Notes: generated by a model from the letters alone, not told the origin. 38,906 nt of DNA from Bacteroidales bacterium (GCA_017962275.1 JAGCVQ010000048.1:1-38906), one strand, 5' to 3'; numbered from the stretch's first letter, positions 6,955 through 14,752 are shown. Numbers and translations are program-made.

Positions 6955-7676
6955 TTCTCCTTCACGCACCTCACCGAATGCCCGTAGCATTTGTAATCCA
7001 AATAGCTGTAGCCGTCGTTCTTGTAGTCGTAGAGGATGCAGCACCAGGCTTCATTGCGGCTGAAGTTGTCGGCGCACCAGAAGTAGGTCTGCAGCCCGTA
7101 GGCCTGATTCCCGCTTTCCGTGTAGGTGCCGGCAGGGAGGGCGTCGAAACCCGTCTGGTCGCGCAGGATGGAGTAGTAGGGATCCCACATGTGCGAGGGC
7201 TCCTTCATCTTCTCGCCGGCCACCTTGTGCCCGCCCAACGTGCTGAACAGCCGGTCCCAATCCTCGTTGTTGGGCAACCGCCAGCCTTCGGGACAGATGC
7301 CGCGCACCGGCCCCGTAACCGCCTTGCTGCTGTTCTGGTGATTGGACATATCCATGGCCGCCGCCCAATTGTACAGATTTCCGTGCCGAAGGTCGGTCGC
7401 ATTGGCGTAATAAGGAGCGTACTCCGGCTGCGAAGCGGAGAAACGGGGATTGCGGTGCCACCGGTGTCCCGACGGGGATGTCGTGCACCGCATGTTCTCC
7501 GCCATCCAGCACTGCGACCCGATCTGCACCGTGCGGTAGAGGTTCCCCTCATGGTCTTTCGCCACCGGCGCCGACGGACAGAAACGGTAACGCGCCGAAT
7601 CTTGCTGCGCCCATATAATCATCGGCATCAGCAAACAAAACCACAAAACAATGTATAAAGGTTTCTTATTCTTCAT
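6951..7676 (-). CDS. FISUMP-domain secreted protein
   Basis: This 241-residue protein has a signal peptide (MKNKKPLYIVLWFCLLMPMI, cleavage near WAQQ) and a complete Fibrobacter succinogenes major paralogous domain. The landmarks in order are YRTVQIGSQCWMAENM (48-62), LYNWAAAM (near 121), GICPEGWRLPNNEDWDRL (near 148), GFDALPAGTY, YFWCADNF and the terminal GHSVRCVKEN. FISUMP proteins are surface or secreted proteins of unknown biochemical role, abundant in gut Bacteroidota and Fibrobacter. No TAnnTTTG box is visible upstream, so it may be read through from mreB, which lies upstream on the same strand beyond a hairpin-forming array. Confidence 0.88.
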   Translation of the reverse strand: MKNKKPLYIVLWFCLLMPMIIWAQQDSARYRFCPSAPVAKDHEGNLYRTVQIGSQCWMAENMRCTTSPSGHRWHRNPRFSASQPEYAPYYANATDLRHGNLYNWAAAMDMSNHQNSSKAVTGPVRGICPEGWRLPNNEDWDRLFSTLGGHKVAGEKMKEPSHMWDPYYSILRDQTGFDALPAGTYTESGNQAYGLQTYFWCADNFSRNEAWCCILYDYKNDGYSYLDYKCYGHSVRCVKEN

Positions 7677-7721
7677 ATTGATAAAAAAATAAGGAATATT
7701 GTTTGGAATATCCCTTATATG

Positions 7722-7814
7722 GTTGAGAGTTGAGAGTTGAGAGTTTAGAGTTTAGAGTTTAGGGTTTAGGGGTTCCAAATCCCCTAAACCATAATCCATA
7801 AACCCTAAACCATC
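7722..7814. repeat. 7-bp arrays forming a long hairpin
   Basis: GTTGAGA, GTTTAGA and GTTTAGG units (7722-7771) are followed, after TTCCAAAT, by the inverted set CCCCTAAACC, AATCCAT, AAACCCT, AAACCAT (7780-7813). The inner GGTTTAGGGG/CCCCTAAACC arms pair perfectly. The structure sits between the end of mreB and the FISUMP gene and may act as a terminator. Confidence 0.75.
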
Positions 7815-8840
7815 CTAATACTTCGTCAGCGACTCGAACTTCTCCAAGTTCTTCAGCGCGATGGCGGTACCGCGGGCAACGGCGCGGAGCGGATCCTCCA
7901 CGACATGCACGGGCAATTGCGTGATCTTGTTGATACGCTTGTCCAGACCGCGCAGCAGTGAACCGCCGCCGGCAAGATAGATACCCGTCTTGAAGATATC
8001 GGCGGACAGCTCGGGCGGGGTCACGTTCAAGGCCTGCATCACCGCATCCTCGATGGCGTTGATGGAGTTGTTGAGCGCGGTGGCCACCTCCTGATAGTTG
8101 ATCATGATGCTGCGGGGAATGCCGTGCACCAGGTCGCGACCATAGACTTCGTAGTCGGCGGGCGGGTTGTCAAGCTGCGTGATGGCCGCACCCACATTGA
8201 TCTTGATCTGCTCGGCAGTCGGGATACCGATGTCGAGGTTGTGCTCACGGCGCATGAACTCCTTGATGTCGGTGTTGAGCCGGTCACCGGCCACCTGCAC
8301 GGACTTCTTGGAGGCGATACAGCCGAGGGCGATGACGGCCACCTCGCTGGTACCGCCACCGATGTCGATGATCATGTTGCCGTTGGAGCCAAGCACGTCG
8401 ATACCGCTACCGATAGCCGCTGCCATCGGTTCGTAAATTAAGCGGACTTCCTTGGCGCCTGCCTGTTCCGCAGATTCACGCACAGCACGTTCCTCCACCT
8501 CGGTAATACCCGAAGGGATACAGATCACCATCTTCATGGCCGGCGTGATCAGCGAATGTTTGGTGTTGGTCATCTTGATGAATTCACGCAACATCAGCTC
8601 TGTGGGCTGGAAGTCGGCGATGACACCGTTGCGCAACGGGCGGACCGTGTAAATCTCACCGGAGGTTTTGCCCTCCATCATCAAAGCTTTCTTACCCACG
8701 GCCACCACGGATTTGGTGCGGGAATCGATGGCAATGATAGAAGGCTCGTCAACCACCACCTTGTTGTCGTGCAAAATGACGGTGTTCGCGGTGCCCAAGT
8801 CTATAGCTATTTCCTTAGTAAACAGTGAAAATAAACCCAT
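7815..8840 (-). CDS. mreB: Rod shape-determining protein MreB
   Basis: This 341-residue actin homologue polymerises under the inner membrane and directs lateral wall synthesis. Visible motifs are phosphate-1 (DLGTANTVI, near residue 12), phosphate-2 (DIGGGTSEVAVI, near 165), and the adenosine site LAGGGSLLRGLDKRI near the C-terminus. Length and start (MGLFSLFTKEIAIDLGTAN) fit the family. In most Bacteroidota mreB leads an mreBCD-pbp2-rodA operon. Here the next gene on the strand is the FISUMP protein, so mreB stands alone. A -7 box lies 25 bases before the start. Confidence 0.97.
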   Translation of the reverse strand: MGLFSLFTKEIAIDLGTANTVILHDNKVVVDEPSIIAIDSRTKSVVAVGKKALMMEGKTSGEIYTVRPLRNGVIADFQPTELMLREFIKMTNTKHSLITPAMKMVICIPSGITEVEERAVRESAEQAGAKEVRLIYEPMAAAIGSGIDVLGSNGNMIIDIGGGTSEVAVIALGCIASKKSVQVAGDRLNTDIKEFMRREHNLDIGIPTAEQIKINVGAAITQLDNPPADYEVYGRDLVHGIPRSIMINYQEVATALNNSINAIEDAVMQALNVTPPELSADIFKTGIYLAGGGSLLRGLDKRINKITQLPVHVVEDPLRAVARGTAIALKNLEKFESLTKY

Positions 8841-8864
8841 TTATGTCTTCTTTTTTGAAACTCG

Positions 8865-8872
8865 CAAAAATA
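8865..8872 (-). promoter_or_regulatory. Promoter -7 box of mreB
   Basis: On the minus strand TATTTTTG matches TAnnTTTG and ends 25 bases before the mreB start codon. Confidence 0.7.
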
Positions 8873-8952
8873 TAAAAATTCATGGAGTTTTACGTACTGT
8901 GGGAAAAAAAGTTACACGTTTCGAATCCCTTTGTCTCCCTGACGCGAAAATA

Positions 8953-8999
8953 TGTCACAAATCCCGCCATCCTGTCACAAAAAGTGGACAATTTGTCCA
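8953..8999. promoter_or_regulatory. Putative activator sites upstream of sigma-54 promoter
   Basis: Two direct copies of TGTCACAA begin at 8953 and 8973, 20 bp apart (about two helical turns). They are followed by the perfect inverted repeat TGGACAATTTGTCCA (8985-8999). The sites lie 32-93 bp upstream of the -24 element, where an enhancer-binding protein could dock. The activator is unknown. Confidence 0.55.
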
Positions 9000-9030
9000 T
9001 CTTGCCGGGAATATGGCACGGAAACCGGAT

Positions 9031-9046
9031 TGGCACGCCGCTTGCA
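9031..9046 (+). promoter_or_regulatory. Sigma-54 (-24/-12) promoter of hsp20
   Basis: TGGCACG-CCGC-TTGCA matches the RpoN consensus TGGCACG-N4-TTGCW at every position, with GG at 9032-9033 and GC at 9044-9045 in the required spacing. It points at hsp20, whose start is 87 bases downstream. No TAnnTTTG box is seen in the same gap. Confidence 0.85.
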
Positions 9047-9132
9047 TTATAAAGCACGTCGCTGATGCGAGAGCGGAGGCGACGAGGAATGAAAAAAATC
9101 AAAAGTCTAACAATAAAAGAAAGGAGTTCATT

Positions 9133-9558
9133 ATGCTACCCGTTATGTTTAGAAACAGTTGGTTTCCGACCATGTTTGAAGATTTCTTGAACAGCGACAT
9201 CATGCCGCGCAACAACACTACAGCTCCAGCTGTTAATGTTAGGGAAGATGAAAAGGCCTACACCATGGAGGTGGCCGCACCCGGCATCAAGAAGGAATTC
9301 TGCCGCGTGAGCATCAACGACGAAGGCAACCTGAATGTCGCCATCGAGAACAAGATGGAACACAAAGAGGCTGAGAAAAAGCACCACTATCTGCGCCGCG
9401 AGTTCTCCTACACCAACTACGAGCAAGTCTATACGCTGCCCGAGGACGTGGACAAAGAACACATCGAAGCCAAGGTGGAGAACGGCATCCTGACCGTCAC
9501 CCTGCCGAGAGTGCAGAAAGAGGAGCAGAAACTCTCCCGCAACATCGCCATCGCGTAG
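9133..9558 (+). CDS. Small heat-shock protein Hsp20 (alpha-crystallin family)
   Basis: I chose ATG 9133 (141 residues), preceded by an AAAGAAAGGAG stretch that resembles a ribosome binding site, unusual here. The open frame extends to 8668 but crosses the promoter. The N-terminal arm is MLPVMFRNSWFPTMFEDFL. The alpha-crystallin domain runs about 35-130 (VNVREDEKAYTMEVAAPGIKKE, LRREFSY, VENGILTVTLPR). The C-terminal tail lacks a clear I-x-I but ends SRNIAIA. The protein is an ATP-independent chaperone that holds unfolding proteins. The upstream sigma-54 promoter suggests control by an enhancer-binding protein rather than by a classical heat-shock sigma factor. Confidence 0.95.
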   Translation: MLPVMFRNSWFPTMFEDFLNSDIMPRNNTTAPAVNVREDEKAYTMEVAAPGIKKEFCRVSINDEGNLNVAIENKMEHKEAEKKHHYLRREFSYTNYEQVYTLPEDVDKEHIEAKVENGILTVTLPRVQKEEQKLSRNIAIA

Positions 9559-9582
9559 TTTTCAAACGAAAGTTAATGATTT

Positions 9583-9613
9583 AAGCCGCAGCTGAAAAGT
9601 TGCGGCTTTTTTT
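9583..9613 (+). terminator. Rho-independent terminator of hsp20
   Basis: AAGCCGCAGCT and AGTTGCGGCTT pair around GAAA (9583-9593, 9598-9608; one G-U pair), followed by a T run to 9613. Confidence 0.85.
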
Positions 9614-9614
9614 G

Positions 9615-9622
9615 TATTTTTG
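9615..9622 (+). promoter_or_regulatory. Promoter -7 box of T9SS protein gene
   Basis: TATTTTTG directly follows the hsp20 terminator and ends 22 bases before ATG 9644. Confidence 0.7.
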
Positions 9623-9643
9623 CATTTTCAAATTCATACAATA

Positions 9644-11083
9644 ATGAAACAGCTTTCTACTTTGCTTTTGGTATTGTGTCTCTTCGTTTCACCGAGGTTG
9701 ACCGCCCAGGTTCAAGACACCACCATCACCGTGCCCAACGGCAATTTCGAACAATGGTCGAACGGCAGTGGATACAGCGTCACTGTGGTTATCGTCCCCC
9801 TGTCCATATACGGCAGCTATACCTACCCCACAGGATGGAACTATCTGTCTTATCCTGTGAATGAGACTTTCGCCTACAACGGCATCAACTTCAATGTGAA
9901 CACCGACATCCCGCTGCTGAAAGTCTCCAACGAGACCAGCAACGTATATGAAGGTTCCCATGCGCTCAAGATGCAGAGTTTCATGCTCTCTGACATTCTC
10001 AGCTCCGTGATTTACAACCTCTTCCAAGCCTCACTAGACCCCACGATAACCTCCATGGTCTTCCCCACTGTCCTGTCCACGGCTGAGGTGAACCTGGATA
10101 CCTTTTTACCCCTGATGTTAGATCTCGCCGACAATTTCGACGACATATCCGATCTGATGTCCGTCTTGGACACCTTGAACCTGAGCAACCTCGTTGAAGG
10201 CGGAATCGATTTGAACGGTCTGGTCCCCACCCGGCTGACCGGCCATTACAAATACACTTCTGCGGACAGCGGCGACAACGGCGGCGTTCTGCTGGTCGGA
10301 ACCAAATACAACCCCGAGACGCACCAGCGCAGAGTGGTGGGAGCCGGTTTCACGGTGGATCTGACCGACACGGCTGAATACACTCCCTTCGAGGTGGTTT
10401 ATACTTCGTTGGCCGACATCGTGCCCTCCGCCTCTTACGACATTCCCGATTCGATGATTATCTTCCTGTTCTCCTCCGCCAACACCAACCCGCAACAGGG
10501 TTCGGCACTTTACCTCGACAACCTGCAACTTTGGGGACATGAACCGGACACCTGCAGCGCCGCTTTCAATCTGCACCTCATCGATGTGGACACTACACAC
10601 GCCACGTTGGGATGGGGCTTTGAAGGCGACCCGTACTATTTCGAGGCGGAATACGGCGTGCAAGGGTTTGCCCAAGGCAGCGGCACTTTAGTCGAGACCG
10701 CCGAGAGCTTCCTGCACCTGTCCAACCTGCAGCCCGACACCTACTACGACATCTATGTCCACTGCGTGTGCGCCCACGAACTTGCCGGTGACTGGGCTAT
10801 GACGACGTTCCATACCGACACCTTGCCCGTCCACACGGGGGTTCAGACCCTCACCGCCGACAAACTGCAGGTCTATCCCAACCCGGCGCACGGACAATGC
10901 ACGGTGCGTTTCGAGCAGGAAATCCCCGCCGTCGTGCGGCTCTTTTCAGCGGACGGCACCCTGTTGAAAGAGATCATTCCGAACAAGGAGACGTTGGAGC
11001 TGACGCTGCCTTCGCAAGGGGTCTTCATCCTCAGCTGTGAGACGAAAGAGGGAACCGTGATGCGGAAGATCGTGAACCAATAG
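9644..11083 (+). CDS. Secreted T9SS cargo with fibronectin type III-like domain
   Basis: This 479-residue protein has a signal peptide (MKQLSTLLLVLCLFVS, cleavage near LTAQ). The N-terminal part (NGNFEQWSNG, YPTGWNYLSYP, EGSHALKMQS, YLDNLQLWG) resembles the jelly-roll/PCMD-like surface proteins of Bacteroidota. A fibronectin type III-like domain covers about 300-385 (DTTHATLGWGF, LQPDTYYDIYVHCVCA). The C-terminus is a type A T9SS sorting domain starting LQVYPNPAHGQ (near 410) and ending TVMRKIVNQ. The protein should be exported across the outer membrane and anchored or released. Substrate is unknown. I chose 9644 rather than 9620 because 9620 overlaps the -7 box. Confidence 0.85.
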   Translation: MKQLSTLLLVLCLFVSPRLTAQVQDTTITVPNGNFEQWSNGSGYSVTVVIVPLSIYGSYTYPTGWNYLSYPVNETFAYNGINFNVNTDIPLLKVSNETSNVYEGSHALKMQSFMLSDILSSVIYNLFQASLDPTITSMVFPTVLSTAEVNLDTFLPLMLDLADNFDDISDLMSVLDTLNLSNLVEGGIDLNGLVPTRLTGHYKYTSADSGDNGGVLLVGTKYNPETHQRRVVGAGFTVDLTDTAEYTPFEVVYTSLADIVPSASYDIPDSMIIFLFSSANTNPQQGSALYLDNLQLWGHEPDTCSAAFNLHLIDVDTTHATLGWGFEGDPYYFEAEYGVQGFAQGSGTLVETAESFLHLSNLQPDTYYDIYVHCVCAHELAGDWAMTTFHTDTLPVHTGVQTLTADKLQVYPNPAHGQCTVRFEQEIPAVVRLFSADGTLLKEIIPNKETLELTLPSQGVFILSCETKEGTVMRKIVNQ

Positions 11084-11100
11084 GGAACCTCGAAAAATAC

Positions 11101-11108
11101 TATCTTTG
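11101..11108 (+). promoter_or_regulatory. Promoter -7 box of holA operon
   Basis: TATCTTTG fits TAnnTTTG and ends 15 bases before ATG 11123, giving a very short leader. Confidence 0.7.
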
Positions 11109-11122
11109 CCGGCTCAAAAACA

Positions 11123-11398
11123 ATGATTATGAACGAACCGAAAATTGAAACCGCCGCCGCCCTCGGCAACGCATTAGTGAATAAAGTCGATGACTTTCTG
11201 CACCATTTCACCAGCTACGCCACCGACCTGGAGGTGGGCATCCACCCCGAAACCTTCGACATCATCCTCGACAGTCCGGGCAAGATTCCCGAAAGCTACC
11301 GTCGTCACAATATCGCCGACTTCATCCTCACCAACGTCAAGGGCCTGTACGAGCCCGACGAGAAGGCAATTTACCAAGTGGCGGAACACTATTTTTAA
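11123..11398 (+). CDS. Small conserved-looking protein, function unknown
   Basis: The 91-residue product has no signal peptide or membrane segment and appears cytoplasmic. It is mainly helical at the N-terminus (AALGNALVNKVDDFLHHFTSY) and contains a motif-like stretch (GIHPETFDIILDSPGKIPESYR). I do not recognise a family. It has its own promoter box just upstream and is followed by holA after 15 bases, so it is the first gene of a probable four-gene unit (this gene, holA, endonuclease I, queD). The start could also be ATG 11129. Confidence 0.7.
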   Translation: MIMNEPKIETAAALGNALVNKVDDFLHHFTSYATDLEVGIHPETFDIILDSPGKIPESYRRHNIADFILTNVKGLYEPDEKAIYQVAEHYF

Positions 11399-11413
11399 CG
11401 GTGAACCAACGTT

Positions 11414-12442
11414 ATGGCGGCTAAGAAAACCAGTAGCAACTCAATCAGTTACAGCGATTTAGTGGCGCAAATCCAGCAGAAGCAGTTCGCGCCCGTCTAT
11501 CTGCTGCACGGCGAGGAACCGTTCTTCATCGACCGGCTCTGCAAGATGTTCGAGGAGAGCATCTTGGAACCCGATGAGCGCGACTTCAACCAGGTGGTGC
11601 TCTACGGCAAGGACACGGAGCCCGATATGGTGCTGGCCAACGCCAAGCAGTTCCCCTTCGGCAGCCCCTACCGCGTGGTCATTCTGAAGGAGGCCAAAGA
11701 GCTGAAACACATTGAGTTGTTGGATGCATACGTTCAGAATCCCAGTCCACAGACCATCTTCATCGTGTGCTACAAATACGGCACGCTGAAGGCCGCGCAG
11801 ACGAAAGCCTACGCCTCCCACGGGGTGGTTTTCCATTCCGAAGGGGTGAAGGACTGGAACCTCAACGCGTGGATTCAGAACTTAGCGGAGCAGACCTTCC
11901 AGTTCAAGCTGAGTCCGCAGACCGCCGCCGTGCTGGGTGAGCATATCGGCAACGACCTGTCGCGCATCTTCACCGAATTCCAGAAACTGCAGGTGGTGCT
12001 CCCGAAAGGCAGCGAAATCACGCCCGAGATTGTGGAAAAGTACATCGGCATCAGCAAGGAGTACAACATTTTCGAGCTTCAGGAGGCCCTCGGCAGCCGG
12101 AACTTGTCGAAAGCGTACAATATCATGCTCAACTTCACGCTGCATCTGAAGGAGAACCCCAATATCCGGACCATCACCATGCTCTACGCCTTCTACCACA
12201 AGATGATCCGCTACCACCTCTCCCCCGACAAGAGCAACGACGCCCTGCGGACCATATTCGGCAACCTGCCTCCAAGCATTATGGCCCGTAACGTGGGTTT
12301 TGCCAACAACCACACCATGCCGCAGCTGACCCGGATCATCTCCATCCTGCGGGAATACGATCTGAAATGCAAGGGCGTGGATTCCAGCAACGACGATGCC
12401 GAGCTGCTGAAGGAGATGATTTACAAGATTACCCATGTGTAA
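11414..12442 (+). CDS. holA: DNA polymerase III delta subunit
   Basis: This 342-residue protein matches HolA, the clamp-loader subunit that opens the beta sliding clamp and joins gamma/tau and delta' in the replisome. The N-terminal AAA+-like domain contains the typical line FAPVYLLHGEEPFFIDRL (26-43). VFHSEGVKDWNLNAWIQN and GNDLSRIFTEFQKL mark the middle and the C-terminal collar region. As in other delta subunits, no Walker A motif is present. The stop codon is followed one base later by the endonuclease I start, so the two are co-transcribed. Confidence 0.95.
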   Translation: MAAKKTSSNSISYSDLVAQIQQKQFAPVYLLHGEEPFFIDRLCKMFEESILEPDERDFNQVVLYGKDTEPDMVLANAKQFPFGSPYRVVILKEAKELKHIELLDAYVQNPSPQTIFIVCYKYGTLKAAQTKAYASHGVVFHSEGVKDWNLNAWIQNLAEQTFQFKLSPQTAAVLGEHIGNDLSRIFTEFQKLQVVLPKGSEITPEIVEKYIGISKEYNIFELQEALGSRNLSKAYNIMLNFTLHLKENPNIRTITMLYAFYHKMIRYHLSPDKSNDALRTIFGNLPPSIMARNVGFANNHTMPQLTRIISILREYDLKCKGVDSSNDDAELLKEMIYKITHV

Positions 12443-12443
12443 G

Positions 12444-13529
12444 ATGAGAAACATACGGTTAACGATATTGTTGTTATTGTGCCTGTTCGCCGCGACCTTC
12501 ACCCGCGCCCAGGTCCCTGCCGGTTATTACGCCGCCGCCGAAAACAAGAGCGGGGAAGAACTGCGAACGGCCTTGTACAACATCATCAAGACGCACACTT
12601 CCGTCTCTTACAGCGAGTTATGGCAATCGTTCTACACCACCGACGTGCGTCCCGACAACGGCAAGGTGTGGGATATCTACTCCGACCGTCCCGGCGGCAC
12701 CCCCGCCTACTACTTCACCTTCGGCAGCGACCAGTGCGGAAACTACTCCGGCGAGGGCGACTGCTACAACCGCGAGCACTCGGTGCCCAAAAGCTGGTTC
12801 GGCGGCAGCGTGGCCCCGATGTACACCGACCTCTACCACCTCTACCCCACCGACGGATTTGTCAACTCCAAGCGCGGCAACCTGCCCATCGGCACGGTGA
12901 TAAACGCGACCTGGACGAGCACCAACGGCTCCAAGGTGGGCACCTCCAACATCTCCGGCTACTCCGGACAGGTGTTCGAGCCCATCGACAGTTTCAAAGG
13001 GGACTTTGCCAGAACCTACTTCTACATGGCCACCTGCTATAAGGACAAGAACCTCGGGGTGGAGACGCAGTCCAATTTCAGCGGCGGCGACCTCAAGCCG
13101 TGGGCGAAAACGCTGCTGCTCCAATGGGCCGCCCTCGATCCCGTGAGCCAGAAGGAGATCGACCGCAACAACGCCGTCTATCAGATCCAGCACAACCGCA
13201 ACCCCTTCATCGACTACCCCGAACTGGCGGAAAAGGTTTTCGGCAACGACGCGAGTCCGTTCAGCACCAGCCTCTCCTCCCTCCCCGACCAAAACTGCTG
13301 GCGCGTTTACCCCAACCCCGCCACTTCCCACATCCAAATAGAACCCTCTTATAACCAACTCGATATCAAAACCATCGAGATCGCTGACATGACGGGCAAA
13401 GTGTTATGGCAACAGACTATGGACGGCGACAACACGCAGTTGGACATCTCCTCCTTCTCCCGCGGAATCTATCTGCTAACCATCACTTCCGATCAGCATA
13501 TCTACACCTACAAAATCGTAAAGCAATGA
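12444..13529 (+). CDS. Secreted endonuclease I family nuclease with T9SS sorting domain
   Basis: This 361-residue protein has a signal peptide (MRNIRLTILLLLCLFAATF, cleavage near TRAQ). The endonuclease I (EndA/NucM, beta-beta-alpha-Me) domain covers about 25-270, with catalytic motif NREHSVPKSW (His112), DLYHLYPTDGFVNSKRGNLP and the late NRNPFIDYPEL typical of the family. The C-terminus is a T9SS sorting domain (VYPNPATSH near 288, ending YTYKIVKQ). It should degrade extracellular DNA. An alternative start at 12435 overlaps the holA stop. Its own stop overlaps the queD start (ATGA), so it is an exported nuclease set between two housekeeping genes. Confidence 0.93.
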   Translation: MRNIRLTILLLLCLFAATFTRAQVPAGYYAAAENKSGEELRTALYNIIKTHTSVSYSELWQSFYTTDVRPDNGKVWDIYSDRPGGTPAYYFTFGSDQCGNYSGEGDCYNREHSVPKSWFGGSVAPMYTDLYHLYPTDGFVNSKRGNLPIGTVINATWTSTNGSKVGTSNISGYSGQVFEPIDSFKGDFARTYFYMATCYKDKNLGVETQSNFSGGDLKPWAKTLLLQWAALDPVSQKEIDRNNAVYQIQHNRNPFIDYPELAEKVFGNDASPFSTSLSSLPDQNCWRVYPNPATSHIQIEPSYNQLDIKTIEIADMTGKVLWQQTMDGDNTQLDISSFSRGIYLLTITSDQHIYTYKIVKQ

Positions 13530-13963
13530 GTATTATCAAGATAACCAAGCAATTCTCGTTCGAAATGGCGCACGCGCTGCGCAACTACGACGGGCTGTGC
13601 CGCAACATCCACGGCCATTCCTACAAGATGGACATCACCCTCGCCGGACAGCCGCTGCACGACGAATCTTCCCCGAAAAACGGGATGGTGATGGATTTCG
13701 GCGACCTGAAACGGCTTGTCAATGAGGAGATTATCTCCCTATTGGACCATGCTTTGGTGTTGAATGAAAAAAACGACCCCCAACTCATTGAGATTCTGAA
13801 GCAGAATTTCGAGAAAATCGTCGTGGTGGATTTCCAGCCCACAACGGAAAACCTGCTGAACTATATTGCTGACAAACTCAAAAGACGGCTTCCTGAAACG
13901 GTTAAACTCTGTCGCGTACGCCTCCGCGAAACCGACACTTCCTATGCGGAGTGGGAAGAATAA
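13526..13963 (+). CDS. queD: 6-carboxytetrahydropterin synthase / PTPS family
   Basis: This 145-residue protein has the pyruvoyl-tetrahydropterin synthase fold. It converts 7,8-dihydroneopterin triphosphate to 6-carboxytetrahydropterin on the queuosine pathway. The zinc ligands are visible as His in FEMAHAL and HGHS (NIHGHSYKMDI). The motifs GMVMDFGDLKRLV, LLDHALVLNE and PTTENLLNYIADKL follow in family order, and the terminal RLRETDTSYAEW carries the substrate-binding Glu. The start overlaps the endonuclease I stop by four bases (ATGA). A folate-type PTPS role is the main alternative. Confidence 0.92.
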   Translation: MSIIKITKQFSFEMAHALRNYDGLCRNIHGHSYKMDITLAGQPLHDESSPKNGMVMDFGDLKRLVNEEIISLLDHALVLNEKNDPQLIEILKQNFEKIVVVDFQPTTENLLNYIADKLKRRLPETVKLCRVRLRETDTSYAEWEE

Positions 13964-13974
13964 TGGGGTTAGAA

Positions 13975-14036
13975 GGTTGAGGGTTGAGAGTTGAGGGTTG
14001 AGGGTTTAGAGTTTAGAGTTGAGAGTTGAGGGTTAA
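13975..14036. repeat. 7-bp tandem array (GTTGAGR/GTTTAGA)
   Basis: About eight units of GTTGAGG, GTTGAGA and GTTTAGA fill the gap between the convergent queD and CBS genes. It shares units with the array at 7722-7771. Confidence 0.85.
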
Positions 14037-14713
14037 AGGAGATCAACGGGGGTGATCATTCCTTGTAACAGGCCGTCGGGGCGGCCATTATCCGTGATGA
14101 AGAGCATATCGAGGCGCACTTTCCGCGTTTTGGACCGTTGGAACTTCAGGCTGACATCCTCCATGTTCGTGTTCGGATTGATGAAACCATAGTGTGCCAC
14201 TGATTCGTCAACCAATCGTGTAAAACCGGCTATATCCTTGAATTTCAACTCTTCAGAGAGAAGTGCGGAATTGTTTTCCGCCACAATCCGCATAATGGTT
14301 TTGGTGCTGAACACACCCACAATCCGATGGTTCTCCACGATAGGAATATAGGAGTAATCGTTACGCTGCATGATTTTGATAGCGGCGAGCACCGAATCGT
14401 CCGGCGACGGCGCGAAAATCTGTCCCGCACGGATGGCCACACGCATCAGCGTGACGGGATTGAGCGCATAGTAGAGGTTGTTGACCTGCCGCACTGCCTG
14501 ATCCGTGACGATGACCATGTCATTGCCCGCCTTTGACCAATCATAATGCGACAGCAGGTTGCGCAACAATCGACAGAACGCCAAGCTGCTGCGGATGCTT
14601 TTGTACTGTGGCATCTGCTCCAGCTCTTTCATCTCCGAAACATTCAGGTTATTGAGCACCCATTCCTCAATCTCGCGGTAGCGTTCTAAAAATTGCGCGG
14701 CTCTGTTTTCCAT
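14033..14713 (-). CDS. CBS-pair protein with HEPN-like N-terminus
   Basis: I chose MENRAAQF (226 residues), because the upstream ATG at 14737 falls inside the promoter box. Residues 1-75 are helical and include CRLLRNLLSHYD, a fit to the HEPN Rx4-6H motif (R51, H56). A first CBS repeat (about 95-145) has SVLAAIKIMQRNDYSYIPIVENHRIVGVFSTKTIM. A second, more divergent one ends LDMLFITDNGRPDGLLQGMITPVDLL. CBS pairs bind adenosine nucleotides and switch a partner domain. That the helical part is an HEPN RNase or RNA-binding domain is inference from one motif. The gene is single, with its own promoter. Confidence 0.8.
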   Translation of the reverse strand: MENRAAQFLERYREIEEWVLNNLNVSEMKELEQMPQYKSIRSSLAFCRLLRNLLSHYDWSKAGNDMVIVTDQAVRQVNNLYYALNPVTLMRVAIRAGQIFAPSPDDSVLAAIKIMQRNDYSYIPIVENHRIVGVFSTKTIMRIVAENNSALLSEELKFKDIAGFTRLVDESVAHYGFINPNTNMEDVSLKFQRSKTRKVRLDMLFITDNGRPDGLLQGMITPVDLL

Positions 14714-14734
14714 TTTCCATTGTATTTTGTGCGG

Positions 14735-14742
14735 CAAAAGTA
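14735..14742 (-). promoter_or_regulatory. Promoter -7 box of CBS gene
   Basis: On the minus strand TACTTTTG fits TAnnTTTG. It ends 22 bases before ATG 14713 and overlaps the alternative start at 14737. Confidence 0.65.
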
Positions 14743-14752
14743 CAAAAAAGTT

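Noticed and set aside
8668-9132. N-terminal extension of Hsp20 (296-residue frame)
   Set aside because: The extension crosses the mreB start, the mreB promoter and the sigma-54 promoter, and Hsp20 proteins start near MLPVMFRN.
12618-13358. A 246-codon open frame opposite endonuclease I
   Set aside because: Antisense shadow of a gene with clear catalytic motifs and a sorting domain.
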